From assembly GCA_902729315.2 (NCBI GenBank), contig LR746269.1, forward strand, positions 6,107,501-6,171,500: a stretch of DNA of 64,000 nucleotides, in the 5' to 3' direction. Shown here piece by piece: positions 35,508 to 47,211 of this stretch. The position numbers and the translations under genes are program-made. Source of the DNA: Spirodela intermedia (Eukaryota; Streptophyta; Magnoliopsida; Alismatales; Araceae). Each line of letters begins with the position of its first letter. The first letter of the stretch is position 1. Below the pieces are notes generated by a model. That model searched no databases. It was not told the DNA's origin and saw nothing but the letters and a program-made list of their open reading frames with translations.

Positions 35508-37405
35508 CCAGCTTACGACAGCGGGGATCAAGGCAGTGGGAGATCACACGGGGTCAGTGGTGGGGGATGACCACGCTTTCATAATTTAATGGGCACAACT
35601 ATAAAAAATATTCACTGATACATACGTAAGAAATTGTATCGTGGAATGGGGTCAACGACATAATTGTCCCGGTCCTATTTTCTCGTAGACAGTTGACCAA
35701 ACATAAATAGGTAATAAATACGAAATAAACACGTTATTTTTCTATTGGTTAGTTGGCGAGAAGGGTCTTACGTGTGGATTGATGAAGATCGGCACGTGCG
35801 AGGGGGTGCCCGGATTCGTGTCGGTATTGACTGCTGTGCGTTATGATTACGGCGCCGGAGTATACGGAAATAAAGAAGGGAGCAGCTTTACGGCGACAAG
35901 TACAAAATTGGCCTTGCGAAGAACGTGGGACTGCTGCCCGCCACCGGCGGTCGGGACGGAGGCAGCCTTTCCTGGGACAGCAAGCGGTCCGAAAACGGAA
36001 CGACGGCGCCGCCTTGTTGCCCCTTCCAACAGATGAGGAAAGAGCGGCGGGACGGCCTTAGGTCGCCGTCGGGCCCCGTGAGGTAAGCCGCCGCCGCCGC
36101 AGCCGCCTCTCGTTTAGGCCGCTCTCTTATTCCTTTTTACTGTTCCATTCGAATTACAGATAATATAAACATATTTGTCCAGAGCGTGGTTCCCAGCACC
36201 GGGGAACGGGGGGTGACGGATGAGAAACCTCACCGGGGGGTGACGCGAAGCCGACAGCTGTCGTTATCTGAGTGGGGACCCCCGCTCGCCACCCTAGTCA
36301 TTTCCCCAAATAAGAAGGGACCCACTTATCAACACGCACGGTTTTAACCAGATTTGGAAGGGGGGCGGCTTTCTGAAACCGAATACTTTCCACAAAATCT
36401 CTCTTCAACCGCCGCCCCCCGCCGCCCGTCCCGTTCCGGGCAAAAATCAAGTGGGCCCCCTTACTATTTATCGCTACATGTTATTATCTACAATATTTTC
36501 TCAAAACAATACCTTGTGTGGGCGTTGTCGGCAGGAGGCGTACGAGGTTTGGACGAGACGTGTCATCTTTTGCTCCTCTCGAGAAGAGTCGTCCCCCTTC
36601 TCTCCCTCGGTCAACACGCCTGCCGACAGCTCCCCCCCTTCTCTCTCTCTCTCTAAATTCACCGGATCCTGCTCTCAACGAGAGGAAATGAACGGTCATA
36701 TCTCATTGTGCTGGTCGTTTCCCCCGATAGAAATGCCGGGGAAGCCTCTTGTCCGAAAGGCAAGCGACCCAGACAGCGGGATCCTATGTGGCGCAGTGGG
36801 CAGCCTCCACGTGGTGCAAAGCTTTTCTCTCACGTCAGCGAGAGCACGTCAGCTCGTACTGGCCGTCCGATGGACCGAAAGAGGACAGGATAAGCCCCGG
36901 AAACGTAGCAGTCCCACTTAATCAGGGAATAAATGACGTCATTATATGAAAAATTTATTATAATAAAAATGTTCAAAGCTTAATGGGTTCCGCTAATCGG
37001 TGATAATATTGAATAATTGTATTTAAAAAATGGAGGGATTGACCCAGAAAATGGATAATTAGGGAAAGAAATAGTAAGTTCTGGTCACATCATGTCGGTC
37101 GATCGGTACTACATATGCGGTCCAATCAATCAGATGGACCGGCGAATATGCCAGGAAGATATGAGAAGAGTACCTCTGCCGATCCAATGTCACATCCCTC
37201 TATATATTTTTATTATCGGGGTTTTTTCGATTTAAACAAATATAATTTCTTACAAATATGCGAAAGTAGTCAGAAGAAGCAGGAATTTATGGGCCTGTTG
37301 AGGCCCATAAAGTTGTGAAGAGAGGCCCAAAATAGGCGGCCCATTAGGCGGATGCGTTGATGTCGGGTTTCGCTATGGGAGGAGCTGAATTTTGGGGGAT
37401 GGACG

Positions 37406-38245
37406 ATGGCGGGCCCCGCGGGGAGGTTCCTCGTCGTCAATGGCGTCCTTCGGCCGGCGGCGCCGCCTCCGATCGCCGCCTTCCTGGAGAGCGTCTCCGG
37501 TGAGTGTAGAGCTTCCGCCGTGCTCTGCTTTTTTTTCTTTTTTTTTTTCTCACTCTCTGATTGCAGCAGGTGCGTACACGACGACGAGGACCCATGAGGA
37601 AGGGTCTGTGGTGCTCTTCTGGGAGAGGCACCTCCTTCGGCTGGCCGATTCCGCCAGGATCTTGGCTGATTCCTCTGGATCCTCCTTCTCCCGATTCATC
37701 GCGTCGCCGCCGTCGAGCATTCAGGCCCTGGTCGATGATTCCCTGCGGGTGGGGCTGCGGAGGGCGACGAAGGATCGGAAGGGCGGGGGGAGCGGGGAGG
37801 AGCTGGCCATCACGGCGATAGTTTCCGGATGGGAGGGGGAAGAAGAAGCATTGCGCGGGATCGAGGTGAGCGTCCATTTAGGGCTTTATGTTCCCCCTGT
37901 TTTCGGCAAGGGTGTTCGCCTGGCGCTCGCCGGCCGTGGGAGGGATATGGCGGAGGCCAAGAGCACGGAGTGGGTCAGGTGAGTGGTGAGTGGTGGCGGT
38001 CGTAGCGCTCTTCCCCAAATGGCTCTCTCCGCTGCGGATATTGATTCGTGGATTCTCCTTGAAATGAAGGACTCGGAAATATATGGAGAAACTGAGAGCT
38101 CCTGTGACGACGGAGCTGTTGCTATCCAACGACGGGGATCGGATACTGGAAGGCAGCGTGACGAATTTCTTCGTCGTCTGTCGTCGCAAGGTAGCTCCTT
38201 ATACTCTGCTTGGTCTCAGCCCATTGATTCTCGTGTCTACAGTCC

Positions 38246-38305
<60 letters not shown>

Positions 38306-40809
38306 GAGTGGTGAGGAAGACTATTCCTTCTTGTTGGGATTTCTTCTTCTGTGATCATCCTCAAGGGTACAGACTCTCTTCACTTCTCGTCGCCAATGCT
38401 TTGTCATCCCCTTGACGCGATCTGTGCTGCTCCCAATTGCTGCATTGCATTGTTAGCTTCCGAATTCTACGACTGCTAGTCCCAGCCTGCATCCTCTGTT
38501 GTGCTTGTCAACCTAGAATACCTCTTCGAATTCCTGCCTCACTAGGTTACAGCATGCTTACAATCTAAAGCATCTGATATGCTAGCTTGGAATTCCGCTG
38601 GAAAACACGTGTTCTTACGCATCAGGATGACAAAGCATAGCCCTTGCGAGTCTTCTTTGTTCTACTTATTTCACTAGAGATTCTATTTGTCAAACTTTGG
38701 TCCAATTAGATCCATTCCCCTGCTCGTCCTCTGGAGTCTGATGATTTTTGGGTACTTGATCAGCAAGATTGTTGATTGATTTTCATGCATGCAACAGGTT
38801 GATAGCGCTGAATCGAGCAAATCAGGGGATCATTCGGAAGGGCAATATTCAGTAGAAGTCCAGACAGCTCCTCTTAGTGATGGGATTCTCCCGGGAATCA
38901 TTCGTCAGCTAGTTATAGAGTAAGAACTCCTCTTCTAAGTGGCACGACCTGATTTTTATTTTTTTTCTTGAGCTTGAAATGTAGTCTCGCCTGCTGCTTC
39001 CTCCTGTTGAACCTGGTGTCGAACGTCGGCACCATGAGGGATCAAGAATCTGTTCTTGATCCCTGAGTGCGAGTCTCTGTAAGGTTGGGTGCACTGAGAC
39101 GCTAATGATCAATCAGCCAATGGTTGGATTTGGGAATCCAAGGGAATGAAAACTCAATGATAAACCCACGATCAGTTCTCATTGTCTCCATGATTAAATT
39201 CTCCTCTGTCTTCTGATGTTCTTGTTCAGACTCCACCTGTGAGCATTCTATTGACTGAAGTGGCTATTTCCCCCATTAATCGCATGACAGTACACAGCCT
39301 TCTGCAAGCTTTGCGTTGTGATGCCTCTTTTTTCTGCAGGATCTGCTCTAAAAGGGGTATATATTTTCGAGAGGTTGCACCATCCTGGGCAGACCGTGAA
39401 CTCTGGGATGAAGCTTTTATCACCAGTAAGACTCATATTCTACTGGTGATTTGAATCGGAAGAAGACAAGATGCCCGCACACTCACAAATTATATCATAT
39501 CATATCATAATATTTGATTTGTTTAGCTAATATATTAAGTCATCTAAAATCTAACATTTGGAACCTCATGGAGTCAGCTTGATCAATATCAGATAATATC
39601 CCTCCGGGTGTATGAACCCCCGGTCAAACTCAAGCATTCACAGCTCAAGCTTTACGTGGGGGGCACTGGTTAAGCCTTTTGATCGAACCCAGTTATCGAA
39701 GAATCATGATTATTTTTGTGTTTAAGTCAACTACATGCCTTTTAGATTTCTCCTCTGTCTGTGTTTAGTTGCAGTTATAATCTTCAGAAGGAAGACCCCT
39801 TTTGGGGAAGTAAAAATAGTAAAAAAAAGTAAAAATCTTGGAACTTCCTTGTGTTTTCTGGCCTGCTGCGTCGGATCTGTACTGAATCGGACCTGTTTCT
39901 TGCAGACAGCTTGAGGCTTCTGCAGCACGTTGAAACGATCCAAGTCCCGAGGTCATGGGAAGATTTGGATTCGAAATCGTGGGAAGAGGTTTCCTGGGAA
40001 GAGCAGCGATTCGAAGTGAGTGAAGAGCTCAAGTGTCCGACCTGCAAGCAAATGTTTTTATTTATATATCTGAAATTTAATTTATATTTTCTTCTTCTGG
40101 AAATTAGGGTCCTGGGATCATCACTACCCAGATACAGGTACAAAATCCCCGTCTCTTGTGCCCGCCCTGTGATAGTCCTCGTTATTTCCATTTTGTAGTT
40201 ATTCCAGAGTGACGGCAGTCATTTCTGAGGATCCATGTTGTTGACCCAACCTTTTTCCTCATTTGGTTCCATCCCTGGTAGGCGAATTTTTCTATAAGCT
40301 ATCCATGAGAGCTAGAGATCCCGGCGTGGGTCACTTGAGAATTGCGGTCAACCTTCATGTCACAAGCTTAGTCAACTCTTGTGCTCAGAACAAAGAAGCC
40401 CAATTTAAGGAATTCCAGCTGTCATTTCTGAATGTCCATGTTTTCCACAAAAAAATTCCTCATTCGGTCAACCCCCTGGTAGTAAAAATTTCTGGAAGGA
40501 GACGATGAGAGCTAGGGATCTCGGGTCCACTTCCAGCCTGAGAAGTTATAGAACCCTAGTTTTGCTAGGAACAACGAGGCCCAACCCAACCCCGGTGGCT
40601 TCGGATCTCCTGAGACAGGAGAGAGAGAGAGAGAGGAACCCTAAGCAGTTCCTGCTCCCGATTCTTCTTAGCTCCGAAAGCATAATTAGAAGAACCGTGT
40701 TGTAATCTAGCCGACGGGTTTTCTCATGAGTTGTCTTGTTCTTCTATTGCAGTGGGAGCTGATAGAAGCAGCCTCCGTTCAAGGTCTCCCCTTGACTAGT
40801 TTCCTCTGA
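37406..40809 (+). CDS. Fold-type IV PLP-dependent (D-amino-acid/branched-chain aminotransferase-like) protein
   Basis: Eight exons: 37406-37499, 37570-37978, 38070-38190, 38798-38919, 39340-39425, 39906-40015, 40108-40137, 40753-40809 (1029 nt, 342 residues). The N-terminus is RFLVVNGVLRPAAPPPIAAF, then GAYTTTRTHE and VLFWERHLLRLADSARIL, the class IV substrate-binding part. LLLSNDGDRILEGSVTNFFV matches the class IV signature in which E-G-x-x-x-N binds the cofactor. From spacing to this motif, Lys at about residue 162 (AEAKSTEWVRTRK) is the likely PLP lysine; this is an inference. It resembles the Arabidopsis At3g54970/At5g27410 group, whose substrate is unknown to me. Exon 2 has a tandem NAGNAG acceptor (37567 or 37570). 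No clear targeting peptide is seen. Confidence 0.9.
38250..38302. repeat. (GA)n microsatellite in intron 3 of the PLP-enzyme gene
   Basis: About 53 bp of perfect GA repeat, 60 bp after the donor at 38190. Confidence 0.9.
40216..40525. repeat. ~110-bp direct duplication in the last intron of the PLP-enzyme gene
   Basis: Copy one (about 40216-40324) and copy two (about 40418-40525) share, in order, GTCATTTCTGA, TCCATGTT, TTCCTCATT, CCCTGGTAG and ATGAGAGCTAGRGATC. The spacing is about 202 bp. Both copies and the spacer carry TTGAC/GTCAA boxes. The copies have diverged, so the event is not recent. Confidence 0.75.
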
Positions 40810-41749
40810 TATCGCTGCCCCTCTCTGCACGCTGTGAGTCTCTCTCTCTATCTATCTATCTATCTCTATCTCCTCTCTCTCTCCTTTCCTCCCTGTTGTT
40901 GTCTGTTCGCTCTCCATATATAATGATGTACTGAGAAGAACTTTGAAGAGAGGTGTGCATTTGGCGTCTGTCGGCAGGTTTCTATGTTTCTAGGGTCTAA
41001 TGGAAAGGTGGCATCTTTTGTCGGCGGGGCCGGTCCGGGCCGGGCCGATTCCCCCATTCTGGGCCCGTCTTTACTCGAGAGAAGCCCGACCCTGAAACTC
41101 CGCCCGGTCGATCGGAGGGCCCGTTTTTCTGTTGATAGTTGCCGACCAGACCGCCGCCGTCGGAAGCCTGCGCGGGCCCACATTTTTGTCGGCCCGACCG
41201 CGGTAACAGACAAAATTGGGTTCTTTCTTCCCGGAATCCGAAATATTCCAGATTTGGCTGCTGGGATCTAGAGAACCAGTCGTCACGTGACAGAGAAACA
41301 ACGACAATATGGCGGGCGGCTGCAGTCGCTCTCGAGCGCTGCGGCGGCGGCCGACCCTCCGCCACGTGGCTTACGTCATCGTCCTCGCTTAGGAGATCTA
41401 CGGTCGTCTCGGCTCCAGGAGAACGGCGAGCCGTCCGACCTCCCTGAGCTAACTGTCCTATCAGAACGGACAGCAGGTCTCGGGTTTCAAATCGCTTTGT
41501 AGCTTTAACGGATATTTGACTGGTCAATGACAGTCACTCCATACTTGTGCCCCCCCGGGTGCCATTGGACGGATACGTAGACAGAGAACGACAGAGTCCT
41601 CTCTCTCTCTCTCTCTCTTTCTCTTTCTCTTCAAGAAGGCTCTAGGATGTATATATATATACCCCACTGCTGTCCAGACACGAAGGTGGCTCGCTCTTGC
41701 TCTCGCTCTTTTACAGACGATTCGGAGTTTTTCTTCATCATCTGTGTAG
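40810..41749. other. Intergenic: upstream region of the Dof gene
   Basis: 40840-40890 is CT/TATC simple repeat. 41020-41210 is very GC-rich with several GGCCCG/GGGCC motifs but no credible ORF. 41605-41640 is (CT)n, and TATATATATA at about 41650-41660 could be the TATA box, 90 bp before the Dof start codon. Confidence 0.5.
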
Positions 41750-41777
41750 ATGGAGATCTCCACTCCAGAGCAACAGG

Positions 41778-41839
<62 letters not shown>

Positions 41840-42516
41840 CTCTTTTTCTCTCTCTTCTCTCTCTTTCTCTCTCTTTCTCTCATGGTGTGAGTTCTCTCTG
41901 TGGCTACATTCAGGCGATGATCATGGGGAACTCGATGGGCGAGCTGCTGGGCTGCATGGCGGTGGCGCCGCCGCCGCTACAGCAGGAGAGAGGGGCGAGG
42001 GCTCCGGCGGAGCAGGCTGCGAGATGCCCCCGCTGCGAATCCACCGACACCAAGTTCTGCTACTACAACAACTACTCCCTCTCTCAGCCCAGGTACTTCT
42101 GCAAGGCCTGTCGGAGATTCTGGACCAGGGGAGGATCACTGAGGAATATTCCGATGGGCGGTGGCAGCAGGAAGACCAGGCGCCCCCTGTCTTTCCCCTC
42201 CTCAAGGAAAATTCCCCGGCGACAGCAGCCTCACGCCGCCACTCCGCTGCCGCCGCCCCCCGCCGGGTTTCTTCTCGATCGCCAGACGCCCAGCTTCGTC
42301 GGCTGCCCCCTCTACGGGATCAGTGGGCAGGCGGCAGCGCCGCATTTCTGGCAGCTCGACAGCGCACCGGCGGCGGCGGCCATAAGAGAGCTTTCTTCCT
42401 GCCGGAACATGGACGGAGATGGGAACCTCTTAATGGGCATGGGGGATGGTAATTTGGCTGTGGACCCTGGGAGGGATTTCTACTGGCATGGCCTGGTCAA
42501 CAGCTTCCTATTTTAG
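41750..42516 (+). CDS. Dof zinc-finger transcription factor
   Basis: Two exons, 41750-41776 and 41914-42516, give 209 residues. Exon 1 encodes only MEISTPEQQ; many Dof genes have this short first exon and a single intron. The Dof domain begins at about residue 39 with C-x2-C ([20 protein letters not shown]) and closes with C-x2-C ([10 protein letters not shown]), followed by [18 protein letters not shown], which contacts AAAG sites in plant promoters. The rest is Pro/Ala-rich with no named motif; it ends [13 protein letters not shown], a likely activation part. I cannot assign it to a numbered Dof subgroup. Reading straight through from an upstream ATG would translate the CT repeat, so the spliced model is preferred. 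Confidence 0.93.
41781..41880. repeat. (CT)n tract making up most of the Dof intron
   Basis: The 137-nt intron (41777-41913) is (CT)n for about 60 bp, then CT/TTCT-rich to 41880, so over 70 percent of it is microsatellite. Confidence 0.9.
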
Positions 42517-43200
42517 AGAGAGATAGAGAGCTTCTTCTTCTTCTTCGTCTGCTTCTTCTTCTTCGATTCCACCTGACCAGATAACTGCTAACAAGACTCG
42601 CTTCACTAACCCGAGAGGAAATCGGGTTCCGTGGCGGCGCCGCCGACTCCGGCGAGGTCTTTTTTAGGTTCCCGGCGGGGCTTCTGTCTGCGCCGCCGCC
42701 GCCTCACATCTGCAAACAACTAAACAAAAGACCAGGGGAAGAAGGGTCTACCGCTGGCCTCTTCAATGCACCCGAGTCTTCAATCTCCTTGGATTCTTTG
42801 GAGAATTAATTCCGATGGAGGGATTGGCGGCGGCGCCGCTCTGCCATCTCCGGTGCTTGTGATCTTTAGTGGGTCCCCTGTCCCCACTGCCACGTCACTA
42901 GGACAACTCTCTCTCTCTCTACAATTAACTGAACAAAAAGGCAGTGAATTTCTATTTTTTTTCATCACATTGAAGGACCAGCTCTGGCACATAATCTTCA
43001 TGGTCACCGGCTGTTGACTTCTGTCAGGACAACTCCATCCTCTGACAATTACCCAACAGGAAAACAGTAAAATACGGTTTACAGAGAAAATAGCATATTC
43101 ATCATCACCATCTGAAGAATTCAAGTGCATCAGATCCTTTGTGCCCTATTCCATCAATCAGGTCAAAAAAAGAAAAAAAAGAACAGTGGGTCGAGTCAAC

Positions 43201-43266
<66 letters not shown>

Positions 43267-43463
43267 AGACTCTCCCAAAAAATGCAGAGAAAGAGAAGAA
43301 ATGATATTTGATGAATGAATTCCTGTCCCCGTGGAAAAATCGATAACAATTTGGTGGTGGAAACGGGCAGAAACCCTCTGCCGAGCTCCAGCAAAAGAAT
43401 TTTGGGGAAGAACACAACACCGATTAGTAGCTCTGCAGGATACCAGATGAGTTCTTCTGGTGA
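42517..43463. other. Convergent intergenic gap between the Dof and transporter genes
   Basis: 3' flanks of both genes. Holds CTTCTT repeats (42530-42565), a GC-rich patch (42620-42710) and a (CT)n tract at 43205-43267. Nothing codes. Confidence 0.6.
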
Positions 43464-43749
43464 TCATTTGCCACGCTTCTTCACCTCACTATACAGAATT
43501 ACTCCGATGACCGTGAGGGTGTAGCCGAGCATCCCTGTAACCGAAATGGGGTTCCTGAATATCAGAATCGAGACGACCACGGCCACAGCTCCCTTGGCAT
43601 TCCCAAGAACCTGGATATATACAGGGAGAAAGAGAGAGAGATGAGTTTAGAATCTGCTGAGAGTGTCTGATGATTTGATATGGGAAGAAGATGATGATGA
43701 ACAACCAATGAGGGAGTAAAAATGGATGGGTGAAAGGATCACTGCATTT

Positions 43750-43784
<35 letters not shown>

Positions 43785-46700
43785 GTCTAGAATCTACTGA
43801 TAGTGTCTGATGGTCATATGGGAAGAAGATGATGATGAGTAAGCAATGAGGGAGTAAAAATGGACGAGTGCGAGGATCACTGATTTTTCAAAATTTATCT
43901 ACAATAAATGGGGAAGAAAATCAGCTTTTTTTCAGGATAATTCACGATGGGATTCAGCGTTTATTCCAGATAAAAAGATCACATCCCATGAAAACAGTGG
44001 AACCCACAGTATCTCCCCATAGGAGGCTGTTATGGGCATGTCACACAGAATGCGCTTCTTCATGTGACATTAAAAATCACAATATCTCCCATTATCTTTA
44101 CTGAAACTACTTTCTGACCTTCATGAAACTTAAAGTTGATTCGATAATGAGCTCATTGAAAAGTTTAGGAGATTATCGTTTGGTCAAGAAGACTCAGATC
44201 TATGGTTTAGTTGATTTATATAGAAGCTTAATGGAAAATACGAGTAGACACAAGATTTCGGTTTGATCAATTGGAAAATATTAATAGAAACACGAGGGTT
44301 ACAAGAATCCAATTTTATTGTCCGGTTAATTTATAAGGAATCTTAATGGAAAATCAAAGGAGACAAGACTATGGTTTACTTTGATTTGAAAATATTGATA
44401 GAAACACGAGGGATTTATGGAAACAGAAGGATACAAGAAGATCAGAACGGTCGGAGGGTCCCCTTATTTTGGATCCAGCCAGTCCTCGATGGTTTATTTT
44501 CTTCTGGGGAGTAGCTAACACATCCAGTCTTCTAGACAAATCATTCGAAGGGCACCGTTTTTTGGTAATAAAGTCCATATCCACTGAAAGCTACACAGAT
44601 TTTAGATAATCTATGACATAATCAAGCATTCAACTAGATTTTCTATCTGCATCGTTTTATATATATATATATATGGATATGTACATGTGGGTTATCAAAG
44701 GGTTCTTTTGAGCCTACGTTTCATAGCTTGATTGGTTTTATCACTTTCCCCAGGAACTGTCAAACGTGCAGTAAAATCAAGAAAGAGCGAAATGGTGAGA
44801 GGTTGGCCACGGCTGCCCTAATCTTCAAGTCTGCCATTTAGTTTTTCGTAATGTCAGTTGCCACATCACATAATCAGAAATCATTGATACAGACCAAAAG
44901 ATGAGCTAGGGTTTCGGAATATTATCTTTAAAGTAAACTGAAGCTTCCCACATCTACCCTAGATTTTTATCATGGTTCAGATTAAGATGACATCATGTAC
45001 AATAACGGCACTTTGTCTCTAAATATTCTTCAAAGTGCTATTGTTGTCTCATTTAAAACGGTAGAGTATTCTTCAATCAGAAAACGCATTCCAACCTTAT
45101 GAACTGAGGAACTATAAGGAATATACAACGAATGAACAAGATATCTTCCGGTACAGAAAGTCGCTCTCAGATCCAAAGGATTTTTTCTTACCTTTTTTCC
45201 CTTCCCCACTGCAGTTGCTACTGAGTGAGGCAAAAAAGAGAATATGCAGGTTTAAGGCAAACTAAGAAGCTCTATTTGCATGCACGACGAGTAGAAGGTT
45301 GTGCACCTGAAGAGTCAAAGCACTGGTATGCTTGGTGACCAAGAAGTTGCTCAGGTTCACAAAATATGCCAAGGCAGAATTGAAGAGCAGGTACCAAATA
45401 ATCCTGACATCTTCTCTAGCGAGCGCTAATGTGAGGCCAACCACATTCTCTTCCATCATGATAGTTGCAGGAAGCAAGAAGAGAACAGCGGTTGGAGCCA
45501 TGTACAGAAGAAGATTCATCGAATTGAGCTTTTCCCTGGAATATAAATAAAAGTTACATCTCATTACTACCTATCCTTTTTTTTTTCTGGATGATCCAAA
45601 ACTCCATGGATATCAGTATTGATGGAAAGGTGCTGATAAAATCTCGCAAATTTTAGTGGGTTGTAAATTTTTTTTAGAAGAATTGGGCATCACAGAAAGT
45701 AAAGATGAAGAGAAGGTTACCCCTCAGAAGACAGTAAGATCCCTTGTAGCACAGATTTGAGTGCTCTTGCAGCAGTGGCGCCAACGCACATTATAAATCC
45801 AAATAAGTGGAAACTCGGCTCACCCTGCAAGTAAAAATCATAGTATTAAGATAAAATCGCTAATATTTGGAGTTATAAACCAGCAGAGTGCTATAACTAG
45901 ACAATTTTGATTTCAAATTTGTGATCAGAATACCTCTGATTATATTGTTTGAAAACTCCATGAGTGCAAAATTAGTGCTAACAAGCTTTTGCTTAAGCAT
46001 AGTCACCGGATGAATGGCATCGAGAGCATGCAAGTCCAACGTTAGTCACCGGACTCAAACCAACGAATTTTCCAGGACAAAGAAAAATAAAATCTGGGTA
46101 TCTTATCCCAAAAAATGATAGAAACCATTACATACGTAATTAGATGAATAACTACTATTCATCATAAAATGCACGACTGGATTCTGTATTGTTTTCATTT
46201 CTTAATTCATTAATGATTAAAAAAATACAGCAACAACAATAAAAGAAGAGAAGAACCAAATGAGAGTGGACTCCGATAGAGCAGGACAGAAGATATACAG
46301 TTTATATGGTCTGCGTTGTTTCAGAGGTACAAAGTACATAATACGGTTCAGTTATCAAATCACAGATCTAATGACAACAGTGATTCATGGGTACAATATT
46401 TTTGATGTAAAAAGGGACTAATGGGTCAAATGGACGAACCAAACAGACCAAAGGGGGGGGAAAGAGTATAGAACACAATCTGAGCGGAAACATCGCAGGG
46501 GAATCAAAGAAGCTCGTGGGCGTCTTGAAGATTGTCCAAGTAAGAAGGAAGAATAAACAAAAATGGAAACATCTGAAGGACATCCGCTGAGTTATAACGA
46601 ATAGCTTCTGGGTAATGCGATGAGATTCGACCGACAGATCTCAAAGCAGACGATCCACACAAGAAGAAAGAAGGAAAAACGATGCACAGATCAGAGATTG

Positions 46701-47211
46701 ATAACAGAAAGAAGAGGGAAAACTCCGTAATAACAGGCGAATCGCTTACCCCGCTGGCAATGATGACCCCAGCAACAACAGGGACGAGCGTCGCGTATGT
46801 GAGCCAGGTCTCCCCGCGGACGGTCATGATACAAGCAAAGATGGCCGTAAAGAAGGGGGTGGTGGCGCCAATGGCTTGATTGAAGGAGACCGGGAGGAAT
46901 CGAAGAGAGATGTTGCCACTGACAACGGAGCCGCAGAATATAAGGCTGAGGGCGGCGATCTTGGCATACTGGACGCGGGAGCGCACGACCTGCATCGGCA
47001 CGAGCTTCATCCAGGCGATGGCGAAATAGCTGAGCAGGGAGCAGGCGGACATGTGGCACATGGTGAGGAAGATCGGGTACTTGAATCCGTAGTTACTGAG
47101 CAGGTACTTGTTGAGCAGAAGCACCCCAATGTTGGACGAGTACCAGGACATCACCAGCCCCAGCGTGAACATCTGGCTGCTCGCCCTGCCCTTCACCTTC
47201 TCCGCCATCAT
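43464..47211 (-). CDS. DMT-family nucleotide-sugar transporter (TPT/UDP-uronic acid transporter group)
   Basis: Four minus-strand exons: 47211-46750, 45824-45721, 45535-45307, 43610-43464 (942 nt, 313 residues). Start is ATG-ATG at 47211/47208. About ten hydrophobic helices are seen, from [20 protein letters not shown] (residues 17-36) to [20 protein letters not shown] at the end. The blocks [40 protein letters not shown] and [20 protein letters not shown] are those of the plant group with Arabidopsis At5g04160 (UUAT1), At3g10290, At3g11320 and At5g05820. UUAT1 carries UDP-glucuronic acid and relatives into the Golgi for wall polysaccharides, so a Golgi role is likely. The C-terminal KKRGK is a possible dilysine-type signal. 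The exact substrate cannot be told from sequence. Introns are 925, 185 and 1696 nt. Confidence 0.94.
43628..43885. repeat. ~120-bp tandem duplication in transporter intron 3
   Basis: Copies at about 43628-43745 and 43766-43885 share GAGATGAGTYTAGAATCTRC, ATATGGGAAGAAGATGATGA and CAATGAGGGAGTAAAAATGG, ending in GAGGATCACTG. A (GA)n tract starts each copy. About 85-90 percent alike. Confidence 0.9.
44208..44415. repeat. ~90-bp tandem duplication in transporter intron 3
   Basis: Copies at about 44208-44302 and 44328-44414 share TTATATAGAAGCTTAATGGA/TTATAAGGAATCTTAATGGA, GGAGACAAGA-type and AATAGAAACACGAGGG blocks. More diverged than the pair at 43.7 kb. Confidence 0.8.

Larger units (their letters stand above)
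34384..37405. other. Intergenic: divergent promoters of the AP2 and PLP-enzyme genes
   Basis: 34384-35040 is GC-rich and likely the AP2 5' UTR and core promoter. Then follow (GA)n at 35046-35098 and 35471-35503, a perfect palindrome at 35224-35247, AT-rich DNA, a GC-rich patch at about 35850-36110 without a convincing ORF, and another AT-rich stretch (36930-37260). At 37285-37355 four GGCCCA-type sites (GAGGCCCATAAA, GAGGCCCAAAAT, CGGCCCATTAG) mark the promoter of the gene at 37406. Confidence 0.5.

Noticed and set aside
41647-41913. Reading the Dof ORF from the upstream ATG at 41647
   Set aside because: It would translate the (CT)n intron. The spliced form [15 protein letters not shown] has good splice sites and a normal Dof layout.
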